From positions 2,852,001-2,916,000 of the forward strand of contig OY729512.2 in the NCBI GenBank assembly GCA_963422445.2: a stretch of 64,000 nt of DNA. Direction: 5' to 3'. The position numbers and the translations under genes were made by a program. Each line of letters starts with the position of its first letter. The first letter of the stretch is position 1. The stretch comes from G963422445 sp963422445. GTDB taxonomy: Bacteria > Pseudomonadota > Alphaproteobacteria > Thalassobaculales > Thalassobaculaceae. The notes under the pieces were generated by a model, which was given only the letters and a program-made list of their open reading frames with translations, was not told the origin of the DNA and made no database searches. Below are positions 55,191 through 63,851 of the stretch, one piece after another.

Positions 55191-55688
55191 ATGACGACGC
55201 TTCGGGACTTCATCACTGAGCGACAGGCTGAGATCAAGGCGGAACAGGCAGCTCTTCGGCTCGAATCGCAGGAGCTAAAGGCGGCTCTGGAGGCGATCAA
55301 TGCGACGGCTGAGCAGAACTCGGAAAACGGAAGCAGGCGCCCATCGGGTCGAGCCACAATCAAGGATCGCGTCGTCGAGGCTTTGCGGGAGCACCCTGGC
55401 GGTGGCTCGGCGGAAGAGATTACGGCATGGATTGCGACCGCACATGGGCTGACGATCCCGCGCAGTTCCTTGTCGCCTCAAATCTCTCGTCTGAAGGCGG
55501 AAGGCGTCGTTATTCTCAATGCGAACAAGGATTGGCAGCTTGCTGAGCATCCGCAGGCTGACCAGGAAATGGCCGGTGGCGACAAGTGTTCCAACACACC
55601 GCCACCGACCCTTATCGAGCGCCGGTCCATTGGACCGGCGGAACTCCGTGCGCAAGGCCGTGCCGGGAGGTGGGACATGAGAACATGA
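55191..55688 (+). CDS. Winged-helix protein with coiled-coil N-terminus (Tn-k cargo)
   Basis: 165 residues from ATG 55191. Residues 1-40 are a charged heptad-like helix (ITERQAEIKAEQAALRLESQ); residues about 60-130 form a winged helix-turn-helix (TIKDRVVEALREHPGG, AEEITAWIATAHGLTIPRSS, LSPQISRLKAEGVVILNANK). A Pro-rich tail follows. May regulate its own or host genes. I do not recognise a named family. Confidence 0.6.
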   Translation: MTTLRDFITERQAEIKAEQAALRLESQELKAALEAINATAEQNSENGSRRPSGRATIKDRVVEALREHPGGGSAEEITAWIATAHGLTIPRSSLSPQISRLKAEGVVILNANKDWQLAEHPQADQEMAGGDKCSNTPPPTLIERRSIGPAELRAQGRAGRWDMRT

Positions 55689-55694
55689 CCCAAT

Positions 55695-55744
55695 AGATGT
55701 TCCGGCCGTTCGACTGCGGCTACAGTTAAGCGGCCGGAACATCT
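55695..55744. repeat. 14-bp inverted repeat between cargo and transposase of Tn-k
   Basis: Arms 55695-55708 (AGATGTTCCGGCCG) and 55731-55744 are perfect inverse copies around 22 bases. It lies between the winged-helix gene and the transposase. Operator for the winged-helix protein or a terminator are both possible. Confidence 0.6.
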
Positions 55745-55840
55745 GCACGGGTTATATATGGCGCCACTTATTACCCGCAATCCCTAAAATAACCTGACTT
55801 TTGTGCTTGACTAATGGCCGGCAGGCCCTACAGTCGCGCC

Positions 55841-56730
55841 ATGAACAGGCTGGATACCAAGAAGCGCACGCTGATTCTCCGGCTCTTGGTCGAGGGCAAC
55901 AGCATCCGCTCAACCACGCGGATCGCGGATGTGTCGAAGAACACTGTCGCCAAGCTGCTGATCGACGCTGGCAAGGCTTGCGAGGCGTATCAGGACAAGG
56001 TGCTCCGCGACCTTCCCTGCAGGCGCATCCAAGTCGATGAAATCTGGTCGTTCATCTACGCGAAGGAGAAGAATGTCCCTCGCGCCAAGGCTGCGCCGCC
56101 CGAAGCCGGCGATGTGTGGACCTGGACCGCGATCTGCGCCGATACGAAGCTCGGTCCGTCATGGCGCGTCGGGGACCGCTCCAGCGAGACGGCTATCGAG
56201 CTTATGGACGATCTCCGGGCACGGCTGGCCTGCCGGGTCCAGCTCACCACGGACGGCCTCAAAGCCTACCTGGAGGCTGTAGAAGGCGCGTTCGGGGGCG
56301 ATGTGGACTATGCCATGCTGGTAAAGCTCTACGGCCAGCCGGACGCCGGCAAGAGCGCCTCGCGGCGCTACTCGCCGGCGGAATGCACCGGCATCATCAA
56401 GCGGAAGATCGAGGGCAACCCGGACCCGGCCGCCGTCAGCACTTCCTATGTCGAGCGGAACAACCTGACGATACGGATGGCGACCCGCCGCTTCACCAGG
56501 CTGACCAATGCGTTCTCGAAGAAGATCGAGAACCACACCTGCAGCGTCGCGCTGCACTTCATGCACTACAACTTCTGCCGCATCCATGGCAGCCTTCGCG
56601 TCACGCCCGCGATGGCCGCTGGAGTGACGGACCGGCTTTGGGATGTAGAGGACATTGTGCGGCTGGTGGAAGAAGCGGCCCCCCGAAACCCGGCCCGCGC
56701 GGCCCCTACAAGAAAGCGATTTCAAACTGA
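55841..56730 (+). pseudogene. IS1-family transposase (Tn-k), possible 3' frameshift
   Basis: About 296 residues. N-terminal HTH (VEGNSIRSTTRIADVSKNTVAKLL), then the IS1 DDE domain: CRRIQVDEIWSFIYAKEKN (first Asp), VQLTTDGLKAYLEAVE (second Asp) and STSYVERNNLTIRMATRRFTRLTNAFSKK (Glu), then HFMHYNFCRIHGSL. In the raw frame the protein runs on into the PhyH gene. With a shift in a run of six C near 56681-56686 it ends PGPRGPYKKAISN with its TGA inside the right terminal repeat, as relatives do. Single-frame IS1 relative, no OrfA/OrfB split. Confidence 0.8.
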
Positions 56731-57170
56731 CCCACTACCGACCATCGGAATTCAGAACCATGGCGAAACTTTCAAAGACGGAAATCGAATTCTATTACAA
56801 GAACGGGTACGTGATTCCGACATACCGGGTTTCCGATGCGATCATAGGCCGGTTGCGAATGGCGCTTGACGAGACCATTGCCGCCAATCCGGAGGTTCGT
56901 CTGGAACAACTGGCCTCGATTCGCACGCCCAAGGCCAGCCCGGATGACACCGTCGGGCATACCGCGTTTCTCGATCTGGCCCTTGAAGCGGACCTTGTCG
57001 AACTCGTGAGCGGCGTCCTTGGCGACAATATCGTCATGTGGGGTGTGCAGTTGTTTTGCAAACCGGGTGATGACGGAATGGAAGTTCCCATGTACCAGGA
57101 TGGTCAATACTGGCCGATTAAACCGCTTACTACATGTACGCTGTGGCTAGCCATTGATTCATCGGACCAG

Positions 57171-58637
57171 CAGCAATTCTCCTTATGGCGTTTTTCGTTG
57201 CATTGCGGCCTTTCGTGTTGGTTTTTTGGCGGTTTTGCGGTTGGAGGGATGGGTTTGGCGCGGGGGCCGGGGATCAGGCGTTTGCGGGAGGGGGGAGGCC
57301 CGTGATGACGGTTTTCATGAGGACTGCCCATGACGCGAAGACATGGTAGGCGGTGATCGTGCGGATGTGCTCGAACAGGCGCCTTCGGGCTCCGAGTGCG
57401 TGCCGCGCCCGCCGCCAGGATGCTTCGATCAGGTCGCAGGCCGTGTGCAGGGCGAAGGCCAGCAGATTGAGCACGACCAGGATGCTGGCCAGTGTCTGGC
57501 TGCCATGCCCGAAATTGTGTTCGAGGTTGTAGCCGTTGGTCTTCAGGACGTTGAAGGTCTCGTTCTCGATCTTCCAGCGGGCACGCCCGCAGGCGGCGAT
57601 GTCGGCGGCGGTGTCTCGCGTGACGGCAAGGTCGGTGACGAAGCTGTTGCGGTAGGTCACCTTGCCGTCGGGCTTGGCGATCTCGACCTCCAGCCAGTTG
57701 ACGGCGAGCGCGTCGGCGCCGTCGCGCAGCGGCACGCCATTCATCCAGCGATAGCGCTGGCGGCGCCTGGCCGCGCCCCTGCCCACGGTCTGGCACACCT
57801 CGTCCAGCACGACGCCATGGGTGTATTCGCTCAACGTCTTGTGGCTGGACGGCTTGCACACGAAGATGAAGCTCCCGCCCGCGGCGCGCACCGCCTCGCA
57901 GATCGGCTGGCGGGAATAGAGATCGTCGCCCAGATAGACCGGTCTCAGCCCGGCCACACAAGGCCCCAGGCGGGCCAGCCAGCGCTGCGCCGCGCGGCTC
58001 TCGCAGTCCTGCTTCGCCGAGCCGTCTTGCGGGCGCACGAACTCCGGCGCCAGAGGCAAGGCGCGGCGCTGCCCCGGCGCCACCAGAGCGGCGCCGACAA
58101 AGCTGTGGAAATACTCCACCTCCTCGCCCCGCCGGCGCGTCGAGCAGTGCGCGCAGTGGATCGTGCCGGAACGGAAATGCTCCGAGCCGTCCAGCGCGAT
58201 CAACACCCGATCGTCCAGGCAGCGCAGACCCGACAAGGCGCCGGCGCCATCCAGGTCATCGACAAGCGCCGAAAACACCGCGTCGAAATGATCCGTCGGC
58301 GCCCCATCCAGCATCCGCCGGATATGGCTGTCGCACGGAATCCGCTCCATGCCGAACAGCGTCCCGGCGTTCGAAGCGCCACGCTGCGCCGACAGCAGGC
58401 GCTGATGCGCCAGAAACGACGGGCTCTGCACGAAAAACACCGAAAACGCCGCAAGCCCGATGTCTCTCATGGCATAGCGCGTGTTGCTTCCCGAGCGCTT
58501 GTCGGGCAACGCCGCGCACCGCTTCCACACCACTTCCCCACCACTTCTATGTATCGTTCAAGACGCTTCATACAACAGCTTGAATCACATCTCCAAGCCT
58601 TTGAAAACCCCCGATAACTCCAAAAGAAGAATTGCTG
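57171..58637 (-). mobile_element. ISg copy 2 (1467 bp)
   Basis: Same ends as copy 1 (CAGCAATTCTCCTT), flanked by TCGGACCAG on both sides (57162-57170 and 58638-58646). Same length as copy 1 and only a few differences, for example F-P-A against F-S-A and A-Q-Q against A-K-Q. Exact removal restores the PhyH frame. Confidence 0.95.
57274..58533 (-). CDS. DDE transposase of ISg (copy 2)
   Basis: 419 residues, intact, same catalytic blocks as the gene at 35512 (ALDGSEHFRSG, YLGDDLYSRQ, RWKIENETFNVLK). Differences from copy 1 are conservative except A to D in DTAADIAAC. Confidence 0.85.
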   Translation of the reverse strand: MVWKRCAALPDKRSGSNTRYAMRDIGLAAFSVFFVQSPSFLAHQRLLSAQRGASNAGTLFGMERIPCDSHIRRMLDGAPTDHFDAVFSALVDDLDGAGALSGLRCLDDRVLIALDGSEHFRSGTIHCAHCSTRRRGEEVEYFHSFVGAALVAPGQRRALPLAPEFVRPQDGSAKQDCESRAAQRWLARLGPCVAGLRPVYLGDDLYSRQPICEAVRAAGGSFIFVCKPSSHKTLSEYTHGVVLDEVCQTVGRGAARRRQRYRWMNGVPLRDGADALAVNWLEVEIAKPDGKVTYRNSFVTDLAVTRDTAADIAACGRARWKIENETFNVLKTNGYNLEHNFGHGSQTLASILVVLNLLAFALHTACDLIEASWRRARHALGARRRLFEHIRTITAYHVFASWAVLMKTVITGLPPPANA

Positions 58638-59020
58638 TCGGACCAGGGCAATGGTTGCCTGGAGGTGATACCAGGGTCGCACAGGGATCGGGTGCATTAC
58701 AGTCATCGTACGGAAGATCGCCGAGATCTGGTTCTCAACCAGGCGATTGACGATATCAGATTGTCTTCGGAGGCCGCGGTTGGTCTCGAACTGATGCCAG
58801 GACAGATGTCCCTGCATGATGTTTTTCTGGTGCACGGCTCCCGTCCGAACGGCTCAGGCCGCCGCCGCGCCGGACTGACAGTCCGGTATATGCCGTCAAG
58901 TTCGGTGATGCGGCGTGATCTCGAGGTCCCCTTCGGAGGGTATCCGGTGAACTGGCGCGAAAAACCGATCTGGCTTGCGTGCGGACGGGATGTTTCCGGC
59001 GAGAATGACTTCGTGACCGG

Positions 59021-59895
59021 TCACGTCTGATTGCGCTTGCCGCCGACATGGCTCCCGAGAATCAGCCAGCTGTGCCGAACGTTGGCGCGATCGGTCACGT
59101 CGGCTGACGGACTATCGCCCTGAATGGTCGGGGCGTTGCATATATGCATCGGGGTCTCGCGCTGCCAGCGCTGACGGATCGGAGCCCGGCCGGGTCGAAG
59201 GCCTCGCGAACTGACCAGCAGAATATCGGCGCCGGACGCGCCAGCCCGCAGATCGGGCGTCGCCTCGCCGTTACCGACATGAACGAGTGAATTTCGCGGC
59301 AATGTTTTGCCGTTCAAGGACACCTCGCCCGCGCCGACCAGATAATACTGGCCTCCGGCATCGGAGGAAATGTGCGGGCAGACACTGCCGGCACCAAACG
59401 AATCCCGATCGCCATGACCCAGTCGTCTTGCGAAGCGATCAAGGGTTCGCAGACTGTAGTTCCGGCTTCCGGGGCCGTGCGTTCGATTTCGAATGATCCG
59501 GCGAGGTTGCGGCCAGACCGGCCCGGCATGTTGTGGCGGTTTCCCGGCATTGCAAAGAAGCCACCACTGGCGGTTGGCCTGAGAGTGAAGAATGCGAAGC
59601 CCTGTTCATGACCGACGATCGGACCATACGGCGTGTAGGCGTCAGCCTATTGGCGGGTGACGGGATTTGCTGCCTTTCTGCCCCTCCTGCAGGCGCCACC
59701 GACAACGACCTGTAATTGGTCGATATCGTGGAAATGCGGTTCGATCCGCGCTCCGGAGTATAGGCGGTCAACCAGGAACGCCTGAGGATCAGTGTTGATG
59801 ATATCGGGGCTGCCGATGTAGTCGAAGCGGTGTCCAGCGTCACCAGCGCGTACAACCTCGATTTTTCTTGCCTCCGTCTGGGCAACGACGTGCAT
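59021..59895 (-). pseudogene. Cupin-domain protein with two frameshifts
   Basis: Starts MHVVAQTEARKIEVVRAGDA, DIINTDPQAFLVDRLYSG, then the cupin motif ARIEPHFHDIDQLQVVV (His, His, Gln). The frame changes near 59690 (after QVVVGG) and again near 59400 (before AGSVCPHISSDAGGQYYL). The middle has RHNMPGRSGRNLAGSFEIER, the end SLNGKTLPRNSLVHVGNGE and MHICNAPTIQGDSP. About 285 residues if joined. Function unknown; the family holds sugar-binding and dioxygenase-like proteins. Confidence 0.7.
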
Positions 59896-60055
59896 GGCCG
59901 ATCTCCCATTATCCTCAAATAGCTGTTATCCGACTATACCGTATCGTTAGCGCCTCGCGGAGAAATCCGGGATCGTCCGACTACCAATCCGCTCCGCCGG
60001 CTTGCGGCAGACCACGTGTTCGCCCGTGTCGGCACGGCCGGCAGATCAGATCCGT

Positions 60056-60856
60056 TCACCCGATCCTTGCGATCATACCGCCGTCAACTGGGAGATTGAC
60101 GCCGGTGATGAAACGGGCTTCGTCGGACGCGAGAAACAGGGCGGCATAGGCTGTATCCCAGCCGGTGCCCATTTTCCGGTTCAATGGCACCTGGGCATCG
60201 CGGGCGGCGCGGACTTCGTCCGAGGAAACGCCGTCCCTACGAACGCGGTATCCAATGGAAATCGGGGTATCCATCAAGCCCGGCATGATGACATTGCAGC
60301 GAATGCCGTAATCCCAGTTGCTGCTGGCCAGCATATGGCAGAACGCGTTCATTCCGGCCTTCGATGCCTTGTAGATCACCCGGTCTGCCGCGCAGACAGA
60401 GATGATCGAGGAAATCCCGATGATGACACCTGAGCGCTGTTTGCGCATGATCGGGACGACAAGGCGGGACATCCGGTACAATCCTTTGAGATTGACGTCC
60501 ATGACCCGATCCCAGATGTCTTCCGGAAGGTCCATCGGGCTGGTGTCGAGGCCGTCGCCGGTAATGCCGACATTGTATTGCAGGATATCGATTCGTCCGT
60601 GACGATCGGTGCAGGCTTCGACAATGCGCGCGCAGTCATCGTTACTCGTTACATCGCCCACGACCACGGCACAGTCCCCGCCTTCGGCCCGGATCAGTTC
60701 GGTGGTTTCCTCGGCGGAGTCCTGATTCCGGTCGGCCGCGACGACCCTGGCGCCTTCGCGCGCAAACAATATGGCCGTTGCGCGACCGTTGCCGACCGTC
60801 TCGCCCGGGAGCTGGCCGGCGCCAACCACCAGGGCCACCTTGTCCTTCAGTCTCAT
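60056..60856 (-). CDS. Short-chain dehydrogenase/reductase (second SDR)
   Basis: 266 residues from ATG 60856. The cofactor loop is the long form LVVGAGQLPGETVGNGRATA, with D of VVAADRN favouring NAD. QYNVG replaces NNAG; GISSII precedes Y and K of VIYKASKAG; ends ITGVNLPVDGGMIARIG. An earlier in-frame ATG exists but reaches into the divergent promoter region. Diverges from the Ldh-family gene at 60958; the 101 bp between hold both promoters. Confidence 0.88.
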   Translation of the reverse strand: MRLKDKVALVVGAGQLPGETVGNGRATAILFAREGARVVAADRNQDSAEETTELIRAEGGDCAVVVGDVTSNDDCARIVEACTDRHGRIDILQYNVGITGDGLDTSPMDLPEDIWDRVMDVNLKGLYRMSRLVVPIMRKQRSGVIIGISSIISVCAADRVIYKASKAGMNAFCHMLASSNWDYGIRCNVIMPGLMDTPISIGYRVRRDGVSSDEVRAARDAQVPLNRKMGTGWDTAYAALFLASDEARFITGVNLPVDGGMIARIG

Positions 60857-60957
60857 GATCGTCCTTCGCTGGATTCGCCAAAACCGGTTACAATCCTGAC
60901 GGTCATTCCGGTGACCTTCAAGGTTTTGGCGGCGCAGTACACAAAGGACCACGCATC

Positions 60958-61956
60958 ATGACGGACACCGCAGTGCAGATTAAGATCGGCGAGGCCCAGA
61001 CGCTGGTCAAGACCGTAATGATCGTACTCGGTCATGATGAAGGCGACGCGAAAATCATTACCGATCATATCATTGACTGTGAATTGCGCGGCCTGACCTA
61101 TGGCGGCCTACCGCGCGTGATCAGCATCATCGAGCGGATCGAACGGATCGGTATCGCTCGACAGCCGGTCGAGACCCTGCACGAAACGCCGGTGTCCGCG
61201 CGGCTCGTCGGCAAGGACAATATCGGCTATGTGGTCGCCTACAAGGCGACCGAGATCGCGATCGACAAGGCTGTGGCGCAGGGTCTTTCGATGGTGGGCG
61301 CCGATGGAACCTGGTACACCGGCATGCTGTCCTATTTCGCCGAGATGGCGGCGGTGAAGGGGCTGGTCACGATGATCGCATCAAACGCGACACCCTGGGT
61401 TGCTCCGCACGGCGCGGTCGACGGACGTTTCGGCACGAATCCGATTTGCTTCGGCTTTCCCGGTATCGGTGATCCGGTTATCTGGGATATCGGCACGTCG
61501 TCGATCATGCATGCCGAAGTGTTGTTGGCGCGCCGGCTTGGTCAGCCCTTGCCGGATGGACGGGCTTTCGATCGGGACGGCAATCCGACCCGGGATCCTG
61601 CGGCTGCATTGTCCGGCGCATTTACGCCCTGGGGCGGTCACAAGGGTGCGGGCCTCGGCATGGTGGTGCAGATGCTTGGCATTCTTGCGGGCTCACCGGT
61701 CACTCCGCCGGAGCTCGCCGATTTCGGCTATCTTGTTGTCGCCATGCGGCCCGATCTGATGATGCCGGAACAGGATTATCGAGAGAAGATCACGTCTTAC
61801 GCCGAGTCGGTTCGAACGGCTCGCCCGATCGCTGCCGGTGGAAAGGTTCGCATGCCGTTCGACCGGTCGGCGGCCGACCGACGCAGCGCACTCGCCCGAG
61901 GCTGGATCGAGGTCAGCGATCCGGTTTTGCGGCGTCTTCGAACGGTCGCGGGATAA
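60958..61956 (+). CDS. Malate/L-lactate dehydrogenase family protein (Ldh_2 type)
   Basis: 332 residues of the family that includes YlbC/AllD, ComC and DpkA, unrelated to classical LDH. Blocks: DHIIDCELRGLTYGGLPRV, DNIGYVVAYKATEIAIDKA, ATPWVAPHGAVDGRFGTNPIC (catalytic His and substrate loop), PWGGHKGAGLGMVVQMLGIL. NAD(P)-dependent oxidation of a 2-hydroxyacid or reduction of a cyclic imine; which one is not clear. Follows the island theme of small-acid catabolism. Confidence 0.88.
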   Translation: MTDTAVQIKIGEAQTLVKTVMIVLGHDEGDAKIITDHIIDCELRGLTYGGLPRVISIIERIERIGIARQPVETLHETPVSARLVGKDNIGYVVAYKATEIAIDKAVAQGLSMVGADGTWYTGMLSYFAEMAAVKGLVTMIASNATPWVAPHGAVDGRFGTNPICFGFPGIGDPVIWDIGTSSIMHAEVLLARRLGQPLPDGRAFDRDGNPTRDPAAALSGAFTPWGGHKGAGLGMVVQMLGILAGSPVTPPELADFGYLVVAMRPDLMMPEQDYREKITSYAESVRTARPIAAGGKVRMPFDRSAADRRSALARGWIEVSDPVLRRLRTVAG

Positions 61957-62687
61957 CCACGGTGGGCAGGTTACGAGATCGGATTGTTTGCCCGGACGCG
62001 CAGGTTCGCAACGGCATCCCGACCGGGCGGTTGCATGCGGCGGCGCTGCAAGTGTTGCCGGATTACGGGACGTATCTCAGCTATGACGGCAAGGAACCGT
62101 GAGTCTCGATCGGCTGCAAGGATGACGACACGGGCAGGCCCGGCTCCGGATGCCCGGTGGAGCAAGCACGAGACCGGTCAGCAGCGGGCGACGCCGCAGA
62201 TCTGGTTCGGCGACAAGCTGCATCTGATTGCGGATACGACATACGAGTTGCAGGTGGTGCCGGCGCTTGCGGATGAAAGTCCGATCCTCGCCGGCATGAT
62301 CGGCGCCTTGTTCCCAAACATCTCGGCGCTGGATCTGCGCTACGCGAAGTTTTGCACAGGTCGCGGCCACAACAGTTGTCCTCTGAAAGCGATGCCGTGG
62401 GATGACGATAGAATCCTGCCGCTGCGTTCAGATCGCGCCGATACCATCGGCGGCACCAGATGGTGAGAATGTCTGCATCTGTCCGAAGATCGGCGAGATG
62501 CTGTCTCCTGCTGTTCGGGGTCTCAAGGTGGATCGGGACACTGGCGAGTCTCCCGCGTACTCAATCGTGGCGACAAGAATTTAGCGACGCAAGTCTCTTA
62601 TTGACAGTGACGGGTGGCATACATACAAACGACATCGCATACGCCGTGCGGTCGGGCCCTTAGAGGTTCACCACATGCTGCTCCAGC
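61957..62687 (+). pseudogene. Transposase remnant and decayed DNA upstream of tRNA-Ser
   Basis: A frame from about 61960 reads VNGIPTGRLHAAALQVLPDYGTYLSYDG-like (QVRNGIPTGRLHAAALQV) and, further on, TPQIWFGDKLHLIADTTYELQ and LFPNISALDLRYAKFCTGRG. The WFGDKLHLIADTTYEL block is the usual start of an IS4/IS5-type catalytic region. The rest is missing. No ends identified. Confidence 0.45.
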
Positions 62688-62779
62688 GGAGGGGTGGCCG
62701 AGCGGCTGAAGGCGGCGGTTTGCTAAACCGTTATGGGGAGAAATCTCCATCGTGGGTTCGAATCCCATCCCCTCCGCCA
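62688..62779 (+). tRNA. tRNA-Ser (anticodon GCU)
   Basis: Acceptor GGAGGGG (62688-62694) pairs with CCCCTCC (62769-62775), then G and an encoded CCA (62777-62779). D-arm GCCGAGCGGCTGAAGGC, anticodon stem-loop GCGGTTTGCTAAACCG with anticodon GCT at 62722-62724, long variable arm GGGGAGAAATCTCC, and TGGGTTCGAATCCCA. Class II structure as expected for Ser; reads AGU and AGC codons. Confidence 0.97.
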
Positions 62780-62859
62780 TTTTCCCGTCCGAAACGTTTT
62801 TCAAGGATTGGTCGTGGCCGAATCGGGTGTGATTCTACTATGGCATCGTCATTTATTTT

Positions 62860-63771
62860 GGCTCAATTCGTGAATTGTAGGCGCGGTCCAGCCATCACCG
62901 CCTCGAGGCAGGCTCTGGGCGATGGCTGATCACCGAGTTCGATGAGATGGAACCACCTCAGATAGCTGTCGAGGTCCTTGGTGGGATGCCGTGGAAGCCG
63001 CGCAGGACGCCCTTGATCTGGCTGTGGTGGCTATTGACCGTCTGGATGTGCTGCGCGCCCCGGACCCGCTCGCTGGCAGAAGCGTTAATGCTCTCGTGTG
63101 GGATGTCGAGCGCCGCCGCAACGGGCGGATAGCAGCGGTTGGCGTCGGAGACGAGCAGCGCATCCGGTGCGACGACCAGCCCCAGCCCCTCCTTCACGCT
63201 GTCTACGTTGAAGGCGGGCAGGGTATGGCTGAGGGTCTCGCCCGCACGGCCGGCGGCGACCAGGATCGGCCCCGGCGCACGCGATGCCGGGTTTGCGGGC
63301 CATCCCACCGCGCCGGGCGGCGTGCGGTCCAGCTTCCGCTCCCCCTTGCGGCTCTCGAGAACGACGGTCTCGTCAGCCTCGACGATCCCGGCAAGCCGGT
63401 CCGGCGCCTGGCGCACCGCCGCCAGAAAGCGGTGTCGCCAGCGAGGCGCCGTGCGCGGCACAATCCCGCAGCGCTCGGCAGCCTCCTTGATCGTCTCGCC
63501 GGCGCCAGGCGAGACGCCAAAGGCCAGCCAGCGCTCCTCGTGGTGCAGGCCCGACAGCGCTGTGCCGGTCAGCGCACCGAACCTCTTCCCACAGGCCTTG
63601 CACCGGACACGGCGAGGACCGCGCGCCGCGCCCCGCGCCCCGCGACACCGCCCCGCCGCCTCAACTCATCGACACGCGAAAACCAATCCCGGAACTCTCG
63701 TGATCCATCTGTCTGACCGCCAAGGCGAATCGGGCGAGTTTCTATCATGATGCCGACGCACGAATTGAGCC
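62860..63771 (-). mobile_element. ISl (IS1595 type, 912 bp)
   Basis: GGCTCAATTCGTG at 62860-62872 and its inverse at 63759-63771 form perfect ends. The 8 bases outside are TTTATTTT and TTTGTTTT, a target duplication with one change, as in IS1595-type elements. It lies 80 bp after the tRNA gene. Confidence 0.85.
62863..63690 (-). pseudogene. IS1595-family transposase (ISl), frameshifted
   Basis: N-terminal zinc-ribbon (RVRCKACGKRF-like, near 63600) in one frame, the DDE part in another: IVEADETVVLESRKGERK (first Asp), DALLVSDANRCYPPVAAAL (second Asp), RVRGAQHIQTVNSHHSQIKG (HxxxxN..HSxxK). A third change near 62985 leads to DLDSYLRWFHLIELGD and a TGA inside the terminal repeat. Different subgroup from the Tn-h transposase. 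Confidence 0.75.
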
Positions 63772-63851
63772 TTTGTTTTTTTCGTCCATTCGTACAGCTT
63801 CATCTTTTATTTTCTCCCTTTTAAGCTACGAGAAGGTTTTCATAATATGGT

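Larger units (their letters stand above)
54279..56739 (+). mobile_element. Tn-k: IS1-family transposon with cargo genes (2461 bp)
   Basis: Both ends begin GGTAGTGGGTCAGTTTGAA, a perfect 19-bp inverted repeat, and GACCATCG lies on both sides (54271-54278, 56740-56747), the 8-bp duplication usual for IS1. It carries three small genes before the transposase. It is inserted 20 bp before the start codon of the PhyH gene, leaving one GACCATCG and GGAATTCAGAACC before the ATG. Confidence 0.95.
56760..59030 (+). pseudogene. Phytanoyl-CoA dioxygenase (PhyH) family gene split by ISg
   Basis: Parts 56760-57170 and 58647-59030 join in frame at LAIDSSDQGNGCLEVIPGSH to give 264 residues. The Fe(II) site of the family is HxD...H: here the first His is Y112 (VPMYQDGQYW), D114 is kept, and the distal His is H200 (LVHGSRPNGSG) with R217 for oxoglutarate. 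So besides the insertion, a metal ligand is changed by a CAC-to-TAC type substitution. Tn-k sits just upstream, between the gene and any native promoter. Converges with the cupin pseudogene, overlapping it by 10 bp. Confidence 0.88.
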
